From NCBI GenBank assembly GCA_964459325.1, contig CAYWKU010000006.1:1-64000 (forward strand): a stretch of DNA of 64,000 nucleotides, written 5' to 3'. Both the position numbers and the translations under genes were made by a program. This DNA comes from CAYWKU01 sp964459325 (GTDB lineage Bacteria > RBG-13-61-14 > CAYWKU01). Every line of letters starts with the position of its first letter. Position 1 is the stretch's first letter. This document shows positions 25,089 to 32,503 of the stretch, piece by piece. The notes under the pieces are model-generated. The model saw only the letters and a list, made by a program, of their open reading frames with translations. It searched no databases and was not told the origin of the DNA.

Positions 25089-26492
25089 TCAACCGAAATA
25101 ATGGCGCATGCGGCGATAAAAACGATAGCGGTTAATAGCCTTCCTCAACCCGCCTATGCTGGCCAGGTCCCCTGCCAGGGCCTTTGCGTTGCGGAGCAAC
25201 AGGGCGGGTCGACGGGCGGCGAGTATCCTCTCGCGAGTCCGGACTACCTGTTCATAAGATATCGCCGGGTTGCTTATGGGTAACTCGCCCGTCTGAGTGC
25301 GGGGAGTATAATAATCCAGGTCTTCCAGCTCCGCCCACGCCAGCCGGCCTTCCTTCTCCATCCGCTCGCGCAATATAGTGCCGGGAAGGGGGGTACACAC
25401 GGATATGTGAACGCTGTCGGGGTCAATTTCGGAAACCAGCGTCTCAGTGGCCTTAAGAGTTTCAGGCGTCTCCTCGGGTGAGCCCAGCATCAGGTAAGCG
25501 TGGGTCCTTAGCCCCATTTTTTTGCACAATGCAAAAGCGCGTCGAGCCTGGTCTGCGGTGGTACCTTTATCGAGGTTGTCCAATACCTCCCGGGAGCCGC
25601 TCTCCACGCCGAAAAGGACGATATCCGTGCCCATTCCCTTGAGAATACGCGCTATTTCTTCATCGAATATATCAACGCGGCTGTTAACTATGAACCTGAC
25701 TTTGTCCATACCGGCTTTGCTCTTAACGGCTTCCGCCACCTTTCTCAACCACGGTTTGGAAACGGTAAACACGTCATCCACGAAAAAAATCTCCCGAACA
25801 CCATACTCCTTCACTGTCCGGCTTACCTCATCGGCTACTTTTTCCGGAGATTTGGTGCGGATTTTTTTGCCGAACAGCTTGTTCAGGGTGGGCTGACAGA
25901 AGGCGCATTTATAAGGACACCCTCTCACCGCGTGCAGGTTAAGGGCGCCTATTTTCAAATAGCGCGAATGATGGGGCAGGACATCCCTTCTGGGGAGGGG
26001 CAAATCATCAAGGTTTTCAAGCAGGTCTCGCCCGGGAGCGAACTTGGCCTCCCCGTTTTCCCTGTATACAACTCCCGGAACCTCTTTCGCACCACCTTCT
26101 TCCCTTATGGCGCGAAGAAGCTCCGGAAAAGTCACTTCCCCTTCGCCGACAACCGCGTAGTCGGCATCCGGCATCTTGTTGAGTGTGTCCTCCGGCAAGA
26201 GAGTGGGATGCGGCCCACCCAGAACGGTCACGGCGCCGATGTCTTTTGCCGTCTTCAATATTTGGCGGGTGGCGGGCAGAAAATCGGTAAGAACCGTTAT
26301 AGCGACGACATCGGGCTTTTCGGTTACTAAACGGGATTTTATGCGCCGGGTATCATTATCGAAGCTGGCGTCCTCCAGGGTTACTTCCCACCCCCTGTCC
26401 TGAAGCAGGGTAGCGATAATCAGAGGCCCCAGCGGCGCCCACAGGCCGTGCACCTGGTAAGCAAGTCTCGGATATATAAGCATAATCCTCAA
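25089..26492 (-). CDS. B12-binding-domain radical SAM protein (B)
   Basis: A 467-residue paralogue of its downstream neighbour. It has a cobalamin-binding region (MLIYPRLAYQVHGLWAPLGP, DVVAITVLTD, VLGGPHPTLLP, YAVVGEGEVTF), a CPYKCAFC cluster motif (cysteines at about 192, 196 and 199), FFVDDVFTVSKPW and VLFGVESGSREVLDNL. The C-terminus is basic (RYRFYRRMRHYFG), like that of protein A. The frame opens at 26543, but a TTG at 26492 with GAGG eight bases upstream gives the standard MRIMLIYP start. It is transcribed divergently from a third family member. Confidence 0.88.
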   Translation of the reverse strand: MRIMLIYPRLAYQVHGLWAPLGPLIIATLLQDRGWEVTLEDASFDNDTRRIKSRLVTEKPDVVAITVLTDFLPATRQILKTAKDIGAVTVLGGPHPTLLPEDTLNKMPDADYAVVGEGEVTFPELLRAIREEGGAKEVPGVVYRENGEAKFAPGRDLLENLDDLPLPRRDVLPHHSRYLKIGALNLHAVRGCPYKCAFCQPTLNKLFGKKIRTKSPEKVADEVSRTVKEYGVREIFFVDDVFTVSKPWLRKVAEAVKSKAGMDKVRFIVNSRVDIFDEEIARILKGMGTDIVLFGVESGSREVLDNLDKGTTADQARRAFALCKKMGLRTHAYLMLGSPEETPETLKATETLVSEIDPDSVHISVCTPLPGTILRERMEKEGRLAWAELEDLDYYTPRTQTGELPISNPAISYEQVVRTRERILAARRPALLLRNAKALAGDLASIGGLRKAINRYRFYRRMRHYFG

Positions 26493-26516
26493 GGTGGTTT
26501 CCTCGCCTTTTATTAT

Positions 26517-26538
26517 ATTATACCCTATCAGGTTAGTG
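26517..26538 (-). promoter_or_regulatory. Promoter element in the divergent radical SAM intergenic region
   Basis: Within the 69 bp between radical SAM genes B and C, a perfect TATAAT occurs on the minus strand (26522-26517). A TTGTCC lies 15 bases upstream of it (about 26543-26538), a short spacing. A transcript from here would lead into gene B. No clear plus-strand promoter is seen for gene C. Confidence 0.4.
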
Positions 26539-26561
26539 GACAATCACCCCGGTTTAACGCC

Positions 26562-27977
26562 ATGAAGATTGCTCTTATAAGACCTCCCAAGATCCAAGGT
26601 AACCTGGAAAGAAGCATGGTTCAGCACCCCATAAATCTGTGCTGGATGGCGGCAATTCTGCGCGAACAGGGTCACGAAGTAAAAATATGGGATTACGAAG
26701 TTAAAAAGTTCTCCTCCTCCGGTCTTCGTAAACGGGTTCTCAATTGGGGCCCGGCCATGATAGGCATAACCTCGATGACCGCCAACATCCACGGCGCAGC
26801 ACGGATAGCCGGAGTTGCAAAGCTGGCCGACCCCGATATAGTTACCCTGGTGGGAGGTCCCCATTCGTCGGCACTCCCGGAAAGAACCCTTAATGAGTTC
26901 CCGGCGTTCGACCTCGCCGTACACGGAGAGGGAGAAGGAACTATTTCCGAAATAGCCGCCCGGGTTAAAGAAAAGGACGGCTTCAAAGGTATCCCGGGCA
27001 TTACCCGCCGCAACGGCGAAGAGATAAAAAACGAAGGGCCCCGGGAGCTTATAACCGACATGGACTCCCTTCCCATACCGGCGCGAGACCTGCTCGACCT
27101 GAAACTTTATCGCAGCGCCAGTACTCCCGGCCTGGACGCCACCTTGCACTACGGCACCGAGCTATTCACGGCCCGGGGGTGTTCTTACGGGTGTATCTTC
27201 TGCGCAGCAAGGACAATCCACGGCTCGAAGGTCAGGTTTCGCAGCGCTGAGCACGTACTCGAAGAAATAAATGAATGCGTCCATAAGTATAATTACAACC
27301 ATTTTACCATCGAGGACGACACCTTCACCCTCAAACCCGAGAGATTGGAAAAATTGTGCGAGGCTTTTGCCCGCCTTGGAGTTACATGGGACTGCGACAC
27401 CCGCGTGGACAACGTAAACCCCGACATGCTCAAAATGATGGCCGAGTCCGGATGCCGGAAGGTCGCTTTCGGTGTGGAAAGCGGCTCGGAGAGAATCCTG
27501 AAACTTATCGGCAAGGGAATAACGCTCGAGCAGGTAAGGGATGCCTTCAGGTATTCCAAAGAAGCCGGACTGATAACCACCGCCTTTTTCATGATAGGCT
27601 CTCATCCCAGCGAAACTCCCGAAGAAGTGGAAATGAGCCTCAAGCTGATGAAAGAAATAAAAACCGACCTGATGGCGCTCGCCATAGCGGTCCCTCATCC
27701 CGGCACGAGGTTGTACACTCTTATGCGCGACAAGGGTTTTCTGTTCAGCGAGCACTGGGACAAATTTAATCATCTCCATTCCCTGCCCTGTTGGCGAACT
27801 GAAAATTTCTCGCCGGAGGAGTTGGCGAAACTGCAAGTGAGCCTGTACAGGCGATTTTTCTTCCGACCGGCTTTTATATGGCATACCTTCAAGAAAGCCA
27901 TGAGCTGGACGGGTATAAAGTACTATTCCAGGAGCGCATATCACATTGCCAGGTACCTTATGGAAGGAAGGGTTTGA
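26562..27977 (+). CDS. B12-binding-domain radical SAM protein (C)
   Basis: A 471-residue protein of the same architecture as A and B, on the opposite strand. It has a cobalamin fold (IALIRPPKIQGN, MIGITSMTANIHGA, TLVGGPHSSALP, LAVHGEGEG) and a radical SAM core with CSYGCIFC (cysteines at about 207, 211 and 214), FTIEDDTFTLKPERL and VAFGVESGSERILKLIGKG. The C-terminal region is rich in aromatic and basic residues. The frame is open to 26448, but the ATG at 26562 gives the family N-terminus (MKIALIRPPK). A Shine-Dalgarno site is not evident. The three genes probably act in one pathway, but no lipid, hopanoid or peptide maturation gene beside them reveals which. Confidence 0.87.
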   Translation: MKIALIRPPKIQGNLERSMVQHPINLCWMAAILREQGHEVKIWDYEVKKFSSSGLRKRVLNWGPAMIGITSMTANIHGAARIAGVAKLADPDIVTLVGGPHSSALPERTLNEFPAFDLAVHGEGEGTISEIAARVKEKDGFKGIPGITRRNGEEIKNEGPRELITDMDSLPIPARDLLDLKLYRSASTPGLDATLHYGTELFTARGCSYGCIFCAARTIHGSKVRFRSAEHVLEEINECVHKYNYNHFTIEDDTFTLKPERLEKLCEAFARLGVTWDCDTRVDNVNPDMLKMMAESGCRKVAFGVESGSERILKLIGKGITLEQVRDAFRYSKEAGLITTAFFMIGSHPSETPEEVEMSLKLMKEIKTDLMALAIAVPHPGTRLYTLMRDKGFLFSEHWDKFNHLHSLPCWRTENFSPEELAKLQVSLYRRFFFRPAFIWHTFKKAMSWTGIKYYSRSAYHIARYLMEGRV

Positions 27978-28079
27978 GAGAAAAGAAGCGACTTCCCGTC
28001 TCGCCGGTCAATATTACCAACCTCCCGCACCAAACGGTCTCTTGACATCTCTCAACTCCGGGAGTAGCGTAAAATTACC

Positions 28080-28093
28080 TAACGGTTACGTTA
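28080..28093. promoter_or_regulatory. Short palindrome upstream of the acyl-CoA synthetase
   Basis: TAACG/CGTTA with a 4-base gap (28080-28084, 28089-28093), about 20 bases upstream of the start codon. A TTGACA lies at 28042-28047, 17 bases before a poor -10 (28065-28070). It may be an operator downstream of the transcription start. The rest of the 138 bp gap after the radical SAM gene shows nothing else. Confidence 0.3.
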
Positions 28094-28115
28094 AATACAC
28101 CGGAGGATTAACCAT

Positions 28116-29822
28116 ATGAACAGGAAAAATATCCCGACAACCAGGCGGCTCCGGAAAATGATTCTGGAACGCAATAAAATCAACGCCGCCAACTTTTTGG
28201 ACCACCTGGCGGAGCTTTTCGGCGACAGGACTATCGCCCTTCTGGAAGAAAAAACTCCCTACGGTTTCCTCTCCGCCGATGAACTGGGTTATGACAATCT
28301 CCTGGAAATCGTAAATCGTATGGGCAATTCCTTGAGACAACTGGGCATCCGCAGCGGCGACAGGGTGGTGCTTTACATGCGAAACCGCCTGGAGCTGGCC
28401 CTGGCCAGCTACGCCGTCTTCAAAATCGGCGCGGTGGCGAACCCGTTGAATCACCTCCTCAGGGGCAACGAGGTGGATTTCATCGTGCGGGACTGCGACG
28501 CAGAAACCCTGATTACCCACCGCTCCGTTTTCGACGCCGGGATAAAGAGCTTCGATAAAATACCTCAGGTTAAGCAATGGATATTCCACGAGCAAGCCGA
28601 CAATACCCCTGAAGGCGGCGTCGCATGGCTGGAAAAACTGGATGAAGCCGCCCCGTATCTTGTAGCGTCCCACGTGGAGCCGGACGACGTTGTGGGCATT
28701 TTTTACACCTCCGGGACTACGGGCTTCCCCAAGGGCGCACTGATGACCAGCGAAAATCTCATGGTCAACAACATCCGCATGCCGGGGCTGCTCACCAGCT
28801 TCGCGCCCGCCAAAAAGCGCAACCGTGACGTGGGAATGGCCGTTCAGCCCATCAGCCACATCATGGGGTTCGGCCTGTTCCTCATGAGGCTGGCGATGGG
28901 GGTGCCCTTCGTGGTCATGGAGCGGTTCGACCCCGAGAAAGTAATGGAAGCCATCCAGAAACACGGCGTTACCATGTTCGTGGGCGTGCCGGCCATGTAC
29001 GCCATGATGAACAAAGCCGGCGCCGGCTCGAAATACGACCTGTCCAGCGTCAGGATATGGATTTCCGGCTCCGACGTGCTGCCCCCGGAGCAGCGAGACG
29101 CTTTCAAAAAGTACGGCCGCTTTCACCTGTTGGGTAGGGCGCTGGGGGACGCCATGTTCTTCGAAGGCTACGGGCAGGCGGAAACATCACCCATCAGCAC
29201 CATCAAACCCGACCTGCCGATTACGCGCGGAGCCGGGTGCATCGGGTGGCCCCTGCCGGGGGTAAAAATTCGCATCGTCGACGAAAACGGCGAGGACGTG
29301 AAGCGCGGGCAGGTGGGAGAACTGTGGGTGCAGGGAAAACACGTCATGAAAGGTTACTGGCGAGATGAAAAGGCCAGCCGGGAAGCCTTCCAGGAAGGGT
29401 GGTTCCGCACCGGAGACCTGGTAAAAAGGGACAAGTTCGGCCTGCTGTACCTGGTAGACCGGGAAAAGGACGTTATCAAGGTCGGCGGATACAGCGTCTT
29501 TTCACGGGAAGTGGAAGAGGAAGTGCTTCAGCACCCCGATGTGCGCGAAGCCGCCGTGTTCGGAGTGCCGGACGAAATAAAGGGCCAGCTCCCGGTGGCA
29601 ATAGTCACCATCGAAGAAGGCTCCGAAACCACGCCGGAAGAATTAATGGAATGGGCCCGGGAAAACATCGCGCCCTACAAGGTGCCCCGCTTGATAGACG
29701 TGGTGCCCGAGCTGCCGCGCGGCCCCACCCTTAAAGTGGACAAAAAACTACTGCGAAACAGGTACGCTCAATTGTTATCCGAACAATCGCGGGAAAAAGG
29801 TAAAGGCGAGGAGCCGGCGTAA
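28116..29822 (+). CDS. Acyl-CoA synthetase (AMP-forming)
   Basis: A 568-residue member of the ANL superfamily that would activate a carboxylic acid through an acyl-adenylate to its CoA thioester. The P-loop is YTSGTTGFPKGAL; later motifs are EGYGQAETSP, GWFRTGDLVKRDKFGLLYLVDREKDVIKVGGYSVFSREVEEEV and the C-terminal LPRGPTLKVDKKLLR. In the last motif the usual glycine before the catalytic lysine is replaced (TLK instead of TGK), but the lysine is kept. A GGAGGA site precedes the ATG. The substrate (medium or long chain, or aromatic) cannot be told. Confidence 0.9.
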   Translation: MNRKNIPTTRRLRKMILERNKINAANFLDHLAELFGDRTIALLEEKTPYGFLSADELGYDNLLEIVNRMGNSLRQLGIRSGDRVVLYMRNRLELALASYAVFKIGAVANPLNHLLRGNEVDFIVRDCDAETLITHRSVFDAGIKSFDKIPQVKQWIFHEQADNTPEGGVAWLEKLDEAAPYLVASHVEPDDVVGIFYTSGTTGFPKGALMTSENLMVNNIRMPGLLTSFAPAKKRNRDVGMAVQPISHIMGFGLFLMRLAMGVPFVVMERFDPEKVMEAIQKHGVTMFVGVPAMYAMMNKAGAGSKYDLSSVRIWISGSDVLPPEQRDAFKKYGRFHLLGRALGDAMFFEGYGQAETSPISTIKPDLPITRGAGCIGWPLPGVKIRIVDENGEDVKRGQVGELWVQGKHVMKGYWRDEKASREAFQEGWFRTGDLVKRDKFGLLYLVDREKDVIKVGGYSVFSREVEEEVLQHPDVREAAVFGVPDEIKGQLPVAIVTIEEGSETTPEELMEWARENIAPYKVPRLIDVVPELPRGPTLKVDKKLLRNRYAQLLSEQSREKGKGEEPA

Positions 29823-29860
29823 AGCGAGCCTTATAAAGTTAAGTTTATAGCTCTCGCTTT
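29821..29860. terminator. Bidirectional hairpin between convergent genes
   Basis: AAAGCGAG (29821-29828) pairs with CTCGCTTT (29853-29860), and an inner TATAAA/TTTATA stem lies inside. It covers the stop codon of the synthetase and the last codons of the convergent cyclase gene. It is well placed to end both transcripts. Confidence 0.5.
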
Positions 29861-30939
29861 AGACGCTTTTCGATATATTCGGGAATAAACGCTTTATGAG
29901 CTTTGAAATTCTCACCAGATTTGGTTTCACCGATTATTTCACTTCTGCAAATTAAATCTTCTCTATCTTTTATTAGATGATATAGTTGATTATTCACAAC
30001 AAGCTCTTCAGCTTTTGCTTCATTAGCCATTCGAGTCGCCCAGACAATAGCATCTCCCATTGCGATAAAATGGTTTTCTTCCATACGATAAAATAATTTG
30101 CCTGTATCTGCACCTAAAGCGAGACCCACCGATTCAGGGGGCAATTTCCGAATACAACTTTTCCACTCGTCAAAGATAGGTTTTGTTGATGTAAGTACAT
30201 TTTTGATAAATTCCGCAAAACAATCTATATAATCTTTCTCATATACTTCACATACACTTTTTGCAAAATATGCTATAAAACCATCACCCGTAAATTTATC
30301 GAAAACCCCGAAATGGTCAAATACCAACTTTCGAGTAATCGTCAGAAATTTGACCATAAAATCTTTAAACTCATCTGGGTCTCTTGCGTAAGTCATCAAA
30401 TCCTGGGATCTTCGTATATCCCCAACAACACATATAGAATCCAGAGAGTCCTCTCTAATCAATATCTCTGGATCTTTCACCATTACTTCAAATGGTAAAC
30501 GGCCCCACCATTTCGCAAATGGACGAACAAATCTTTCTGCTCTTATAAGAAAATAACTTTTAAATAATTCTTCCTTCATTTCAAAAAATCTAATTAACTC
30601 ATATTTTAAGTCGTCCAAGAAAGAAAATAATATTTCATTGCTAACTTCAAGGTTATCAAATGGATATGACTTGGATTCATCACTAACCCACTCATCTATA
30701 CGATTCAAAACTTGAGAAGTAGAATAATTGCAATTTCCTGATTCCTCTAATTTCTTTTTTATATCTTCTTCCTGTTCTATTAGAATGCGCGTAGCATCTG
30801 CAATCTGACCAGCGTATGTTTTTAATTTAGAGTAATATCCTTCACTTTTTAAAAACTCGCTTATAGATAAAGAATTTTCAAAAAACATTAAATTAACAAG
30901 AAGTTTTAAGTATTCCTTTTCATTCTCGTCAAGAGACAT
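29845..30939 (-). CDS. Orphan class III nucleotidyl cyclase, Pycsar PycC-like
   Basis: A 364-residue soluble protein. Residues 1-165 are helical, without membrane segments or a known sensor. Residues about 168-340 form a class III cyclase domain: first metal Asp174 in VVGDIRRSQDLM, second metal Asp219 in DKFTGDGFIAYF, then LGADTGKLFYRM and GDAIVWATRMANEAKA. Arg303 of the transition-state pair is kept, but the usual Asn is Val299. The GDIRRSQDLM variant and overall size resemble pyrimidine cyclases of Pycsar anti-phage systems, but I cannot run a search. Codon use is strikingly AT-rich compared with every neighbour, and the gene lies just downstream of the 3' end of tRNA-Sec. No TIR or membrane effector gene accompanies it. 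A strong GGAGG precedes the ATG. Confidence 0.75.
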   Translation of the reverse strand: MSLDENEKEYLKLLVNLMFFENSLSISEFLKSEGYYSKLKTYAGQIADATRILIEQEEDIKKKLEESGNCNYSTSQVLNRIDEWVSDESKSYPFDNLEVSNEILFSFLDDLKYELIRFFEMKEELFKSYFLIRAERFVRPFAKWWGRLPFEVMVKDPEILIREDSLDSICVVGDIRRSQDLMTYARDPDEFKDFMVKFLTITRKLVFDHFGVFDKFTGDGFIAYFAKSVCEVYEKDYIDCFAEFIKNVLTSTKPIFDEWKSCIRKLPPESVGLALGADTGKLFYRMEENHFIAMGDAIVWATRMANEAKAEELVVNNQLYHLIKDREDLICRSEIIGETKSGENFKAHKAFIPEYIEKRLKREL

Positions 30940-31014
30940 TTATTTATCCTCCTTTTCACCCACACCGAAAAGATGCAATATATGAGAGTTTAATTTTGTA
31001 TTCTCATAATTCCA

Positions 31015-31043
31015 TATTAACAAAAATCATTATATGTTGTCAA
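31015..31043 (-). promoter_or_regulatory. Candidate promoter of the cyclase gene
   Basis: Minus-strand TTGACA (31043-31038), 17-base spacer, and a poor -10 around TTAATA/TAATAT (31020-31014). This lies about 75 bases before the cyclase start. The leader region 30940-31014 is AT-rich and otherwise featureless. Confidence 0.35.
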
Positions 31044-31066
31044 TAAGTATATTTCTCCAATAAACG

Positions 31067-31087
31067 AAAGGGGTCCAAGCACCCTTT
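31067..31087 (-). terminator. Weak hairpin after tRNA-Sec
   Basis: AAAGGG (31067-31072) pairs with CCCTTT (31082-31087), 9-base loop, beginning 7 bases downstream of the tRNA 3' end. It is a plausible terminator or processing hairpin, but lacks a strong U-tract on the minus strand. Confidence 0.35.
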
Positions 31088-31094
31088 ATTTTCA

Positions 31095-31193
31095 TGGCGG
31101 AAGCGTATGGGAATCGAACCCACCACCGAACGGAAATCCCCGCCGGTCACCGGATTTGAAGTCCGGGGAAGGCACCAGCCTCCGCACGCCTCC
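31095..31193 (-). tRNA. selC: tRNA-Sec (anticodon TCA)
   Basis: A 99-base selenocysteine tRNA including the encoded CCA. The acceptor stem has 8 bp (GGAGGCGT with ACGCTTCC), the bacterial tRNA-Sec length. A 6-bp D stem (GGAGGC with GCCTTC) is followed by the anticodon arm CCGGA-CTTCAAA-TCCGG with TCA at its centre, then a long variable arm and a T arm with GGTTCGATTCC. These features exclude a suppressor or tRNA-Ser. It shows that the organism decodes UGA as selenocysteine. selA, selB and selD are not in the window, and I found no in-frame UGA gene here. Confidence 0.96.
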
Positions 31194-31223
31194 GCAAATC
31201 CGATTCATTCCACAAACAACTAT

Positions 31224-31374
31224 GGGTAGCCCGGCTTAAAGCCCGAAGGGCGTAAGTCGGGTGGCGAAGCCACAGGAGAAAAAGGTGGACTGTGTGGACT
31301 TATTAAAAGTTTTTACAATATTCCCCTGTTGCTTACGCAACACAGCTTACGCTTCGCTTTAAGCTGTGCTACCC
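31224..31374. repeat. Multi-hairpin noncoding element next to tRNA-Sec
   Basis: About 150 bases bounded by GGGTAGC (31224-31230) and its inverse GCTACCC (31368-31374). Inside are four hairpins. The first is CCGGCTTA/TAAGTCGG (31231-31238, 31253-31260), with a nested GCCC-GAA-GGGC. The second is GTGGC-GAA-GCCAC (31261-31273), the third TGTTGC-TTAC-GCAACA (31327-31342), and the fourth CACAGCTTA/TAAGCTGTG (31341-31349, 31360-31368). No reading frame is convincing. It could be a dispersed intergenic repeat, a miniature element or a structured RNA. Confidence 0.5.
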
Positions 31375-31383
31375 GATAAATTG

Positions 31384-31405
31384 ACAAGGGGTTTAAACCC
31401 CTTGT
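31384..31405 (-). terminator. Perfect 22-bp palindrome downstream of asd
   Basis: ACAAGGGGTTT followed immediately by its inverse, 13 bases after the asd stop codon. A loop must open within the AT centre. The bases that follow on the minus strand (CAATTTATCGGG) give only a poor U-tract, but the position suits termination of the leu-asd operon. Confidence 0.5.
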
Positions 31406-31417
31406 CCGACTTTTGCC

Positions 31418-32440
31418 CTAGAGGTAGCTATTTATAAGCTCCTCCGCTATCTGCACCGCGTTTGTAGCCGCGCCCTTGCGCAACTGGTCGCCGCTTACCC
31501 ATATAACAAGGCCGCCGGGTTCGGTCAGGTCTTCGCGAATGCGGCCCACCAGGCACAGGTCCTGCCCCGTGGCCCATATCGGCATGGGATACTCGTTCTT
31601 CTCCGGGTCGTCCACCACTTTCACCCCCGGCGCTTTCTCCAGGGCCTCGCGAGCCTCTTCCGGGGAGACCGCCCTCTTAAACTTGAGCCATATCGCCTCC
31701 GAATGGGCGCTCAGAATGGGCACCCTCACTGTGGTCGGACTTATGGCGATGTCGTAATCGTGGAATATCTTGTGCGTCTCGTTGACCATCTTCATCTCTT
31801 CCTTGGTGTAACCGTTATCCTGGAAGGCGTCCACGTGCGGGAAGAGATTGAAGGCTATCTGGTGCACAAACTTTTCCACCTTCATGGGCTTTCCTTCGCC
31901 CCACGCTTTCACTTGCTCCTCCAGCTCCGCCATTGCCTGAGCTCCGGCCCCGGAAGTGCTCTGGTAGGTGGATACGATTATCCGCTCGATGCGGGCTATA
32001 TCGTAAAGCGGCTTGAGCGGCACCGCCATGATGATGGTGGTGCAGTTGGGGTTTGCGATTATGCCCTTGTTGGTGTAAAGCGCCACGTCGCCCGAATTGA
32101 CTTCCGGCACCACCAGCGGCGCATCGGGGTCCATGCGGTAGGCGCTGGAATTGTCCACCACCACCGCACCGGCCTCCGCAGCCGCCGGAGCGTAATCCCT
32201 CGACCGGTCGGCCCCGGCGGAAAACAGGGCGATATCGATGTCCTTGAAGCTGTCGCTCGAAAGGAGCTGTACCTCGACATCTTCGCCCCGAAACTTGACT
32301 TTTTTGCCTACCGAGCGGCGGCTGGCCAGCGGCAACAGGTTTGCCACGGGAAAATCCCGTTCCTCCAGCACCCGGAGCATCACCTGCCCCACGGCCCCGG
32401 TAGCGCCCGCAACGGCTACGTTGTAAGCATCCTTCTTCAT
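31418..32440 (-). CDS. asd: Aspartate-semialdehyde dehydrogenase
   Basis: A 340-residue enzyme reducing aspartyl phosphate to aspartate semialdehyde, feeding lysine, diaminopimelate, methionine and threonine synthesis. It has an N-terminal NADP-binding GATGAVGQVMLRVLEER, the catalytic cysteine in GIIANPNCTTIIM, and QIAFNLFPHVDAF. It is preceded by GGGGGTGA and lies 63 bp after leuB, as last gene of the operon. With dapL in the same window it supports local diaminopimelate supply for the peptidoglycan genes. Confidence 0.96.
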   Translation of the reverse strand: MKKDAYNVAVAGATGAVGQVMLRVLEERDFPVANLLPLASRRSVGKKVKFRGEDVEVQLLSSDSFKDIDIALFSAGADRSRDYAPAAAEAGAVVVDNSSAYRMDPDAPLVVPEVNSGDVALYTNKGIIANPNCTTIIMAVPLKPLYDIARIERIIVSTYQSTSGAGAQAMAELEEQVKAWGEGKPMKVEKFVHQIAFNLFPHVDAFQDNGYTKEEMKMVNETHKIFHDYDIAISPTTVRVPILSAHSEAIWLKFKRAVSPEEAREALEKAPGVKVVDDPEKNEYPMPIWATGQDLCLVGRIREDLTEPGGLVIWVSGDQLRKGAATNAVQIAEELINSYL

Positions 32441-32503
32441 TAACTTTCACCCCCAAAGGTGTTTATCATAAAAAAAATATGTTTTTCCATAGTGTTTTAA
32501 ATA

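Noticed and set aside
28086..29126. A 346-codon minus-strand open frame opposite the acyl-CoA synthetase
   Set aside because: Antisense shadow; the plus strand encodes all ANL motifs with a perfect ribosome site.
29821..31100. Direct repeat of the tRNA-Sec 3' end as an attachment site flanking the cyclase
   Set aside because: I looked for a copy of the tRNA 3' segment near 29821-29860 and in 31045-31095 and saw none, so integration there is only an inference from position and composition.
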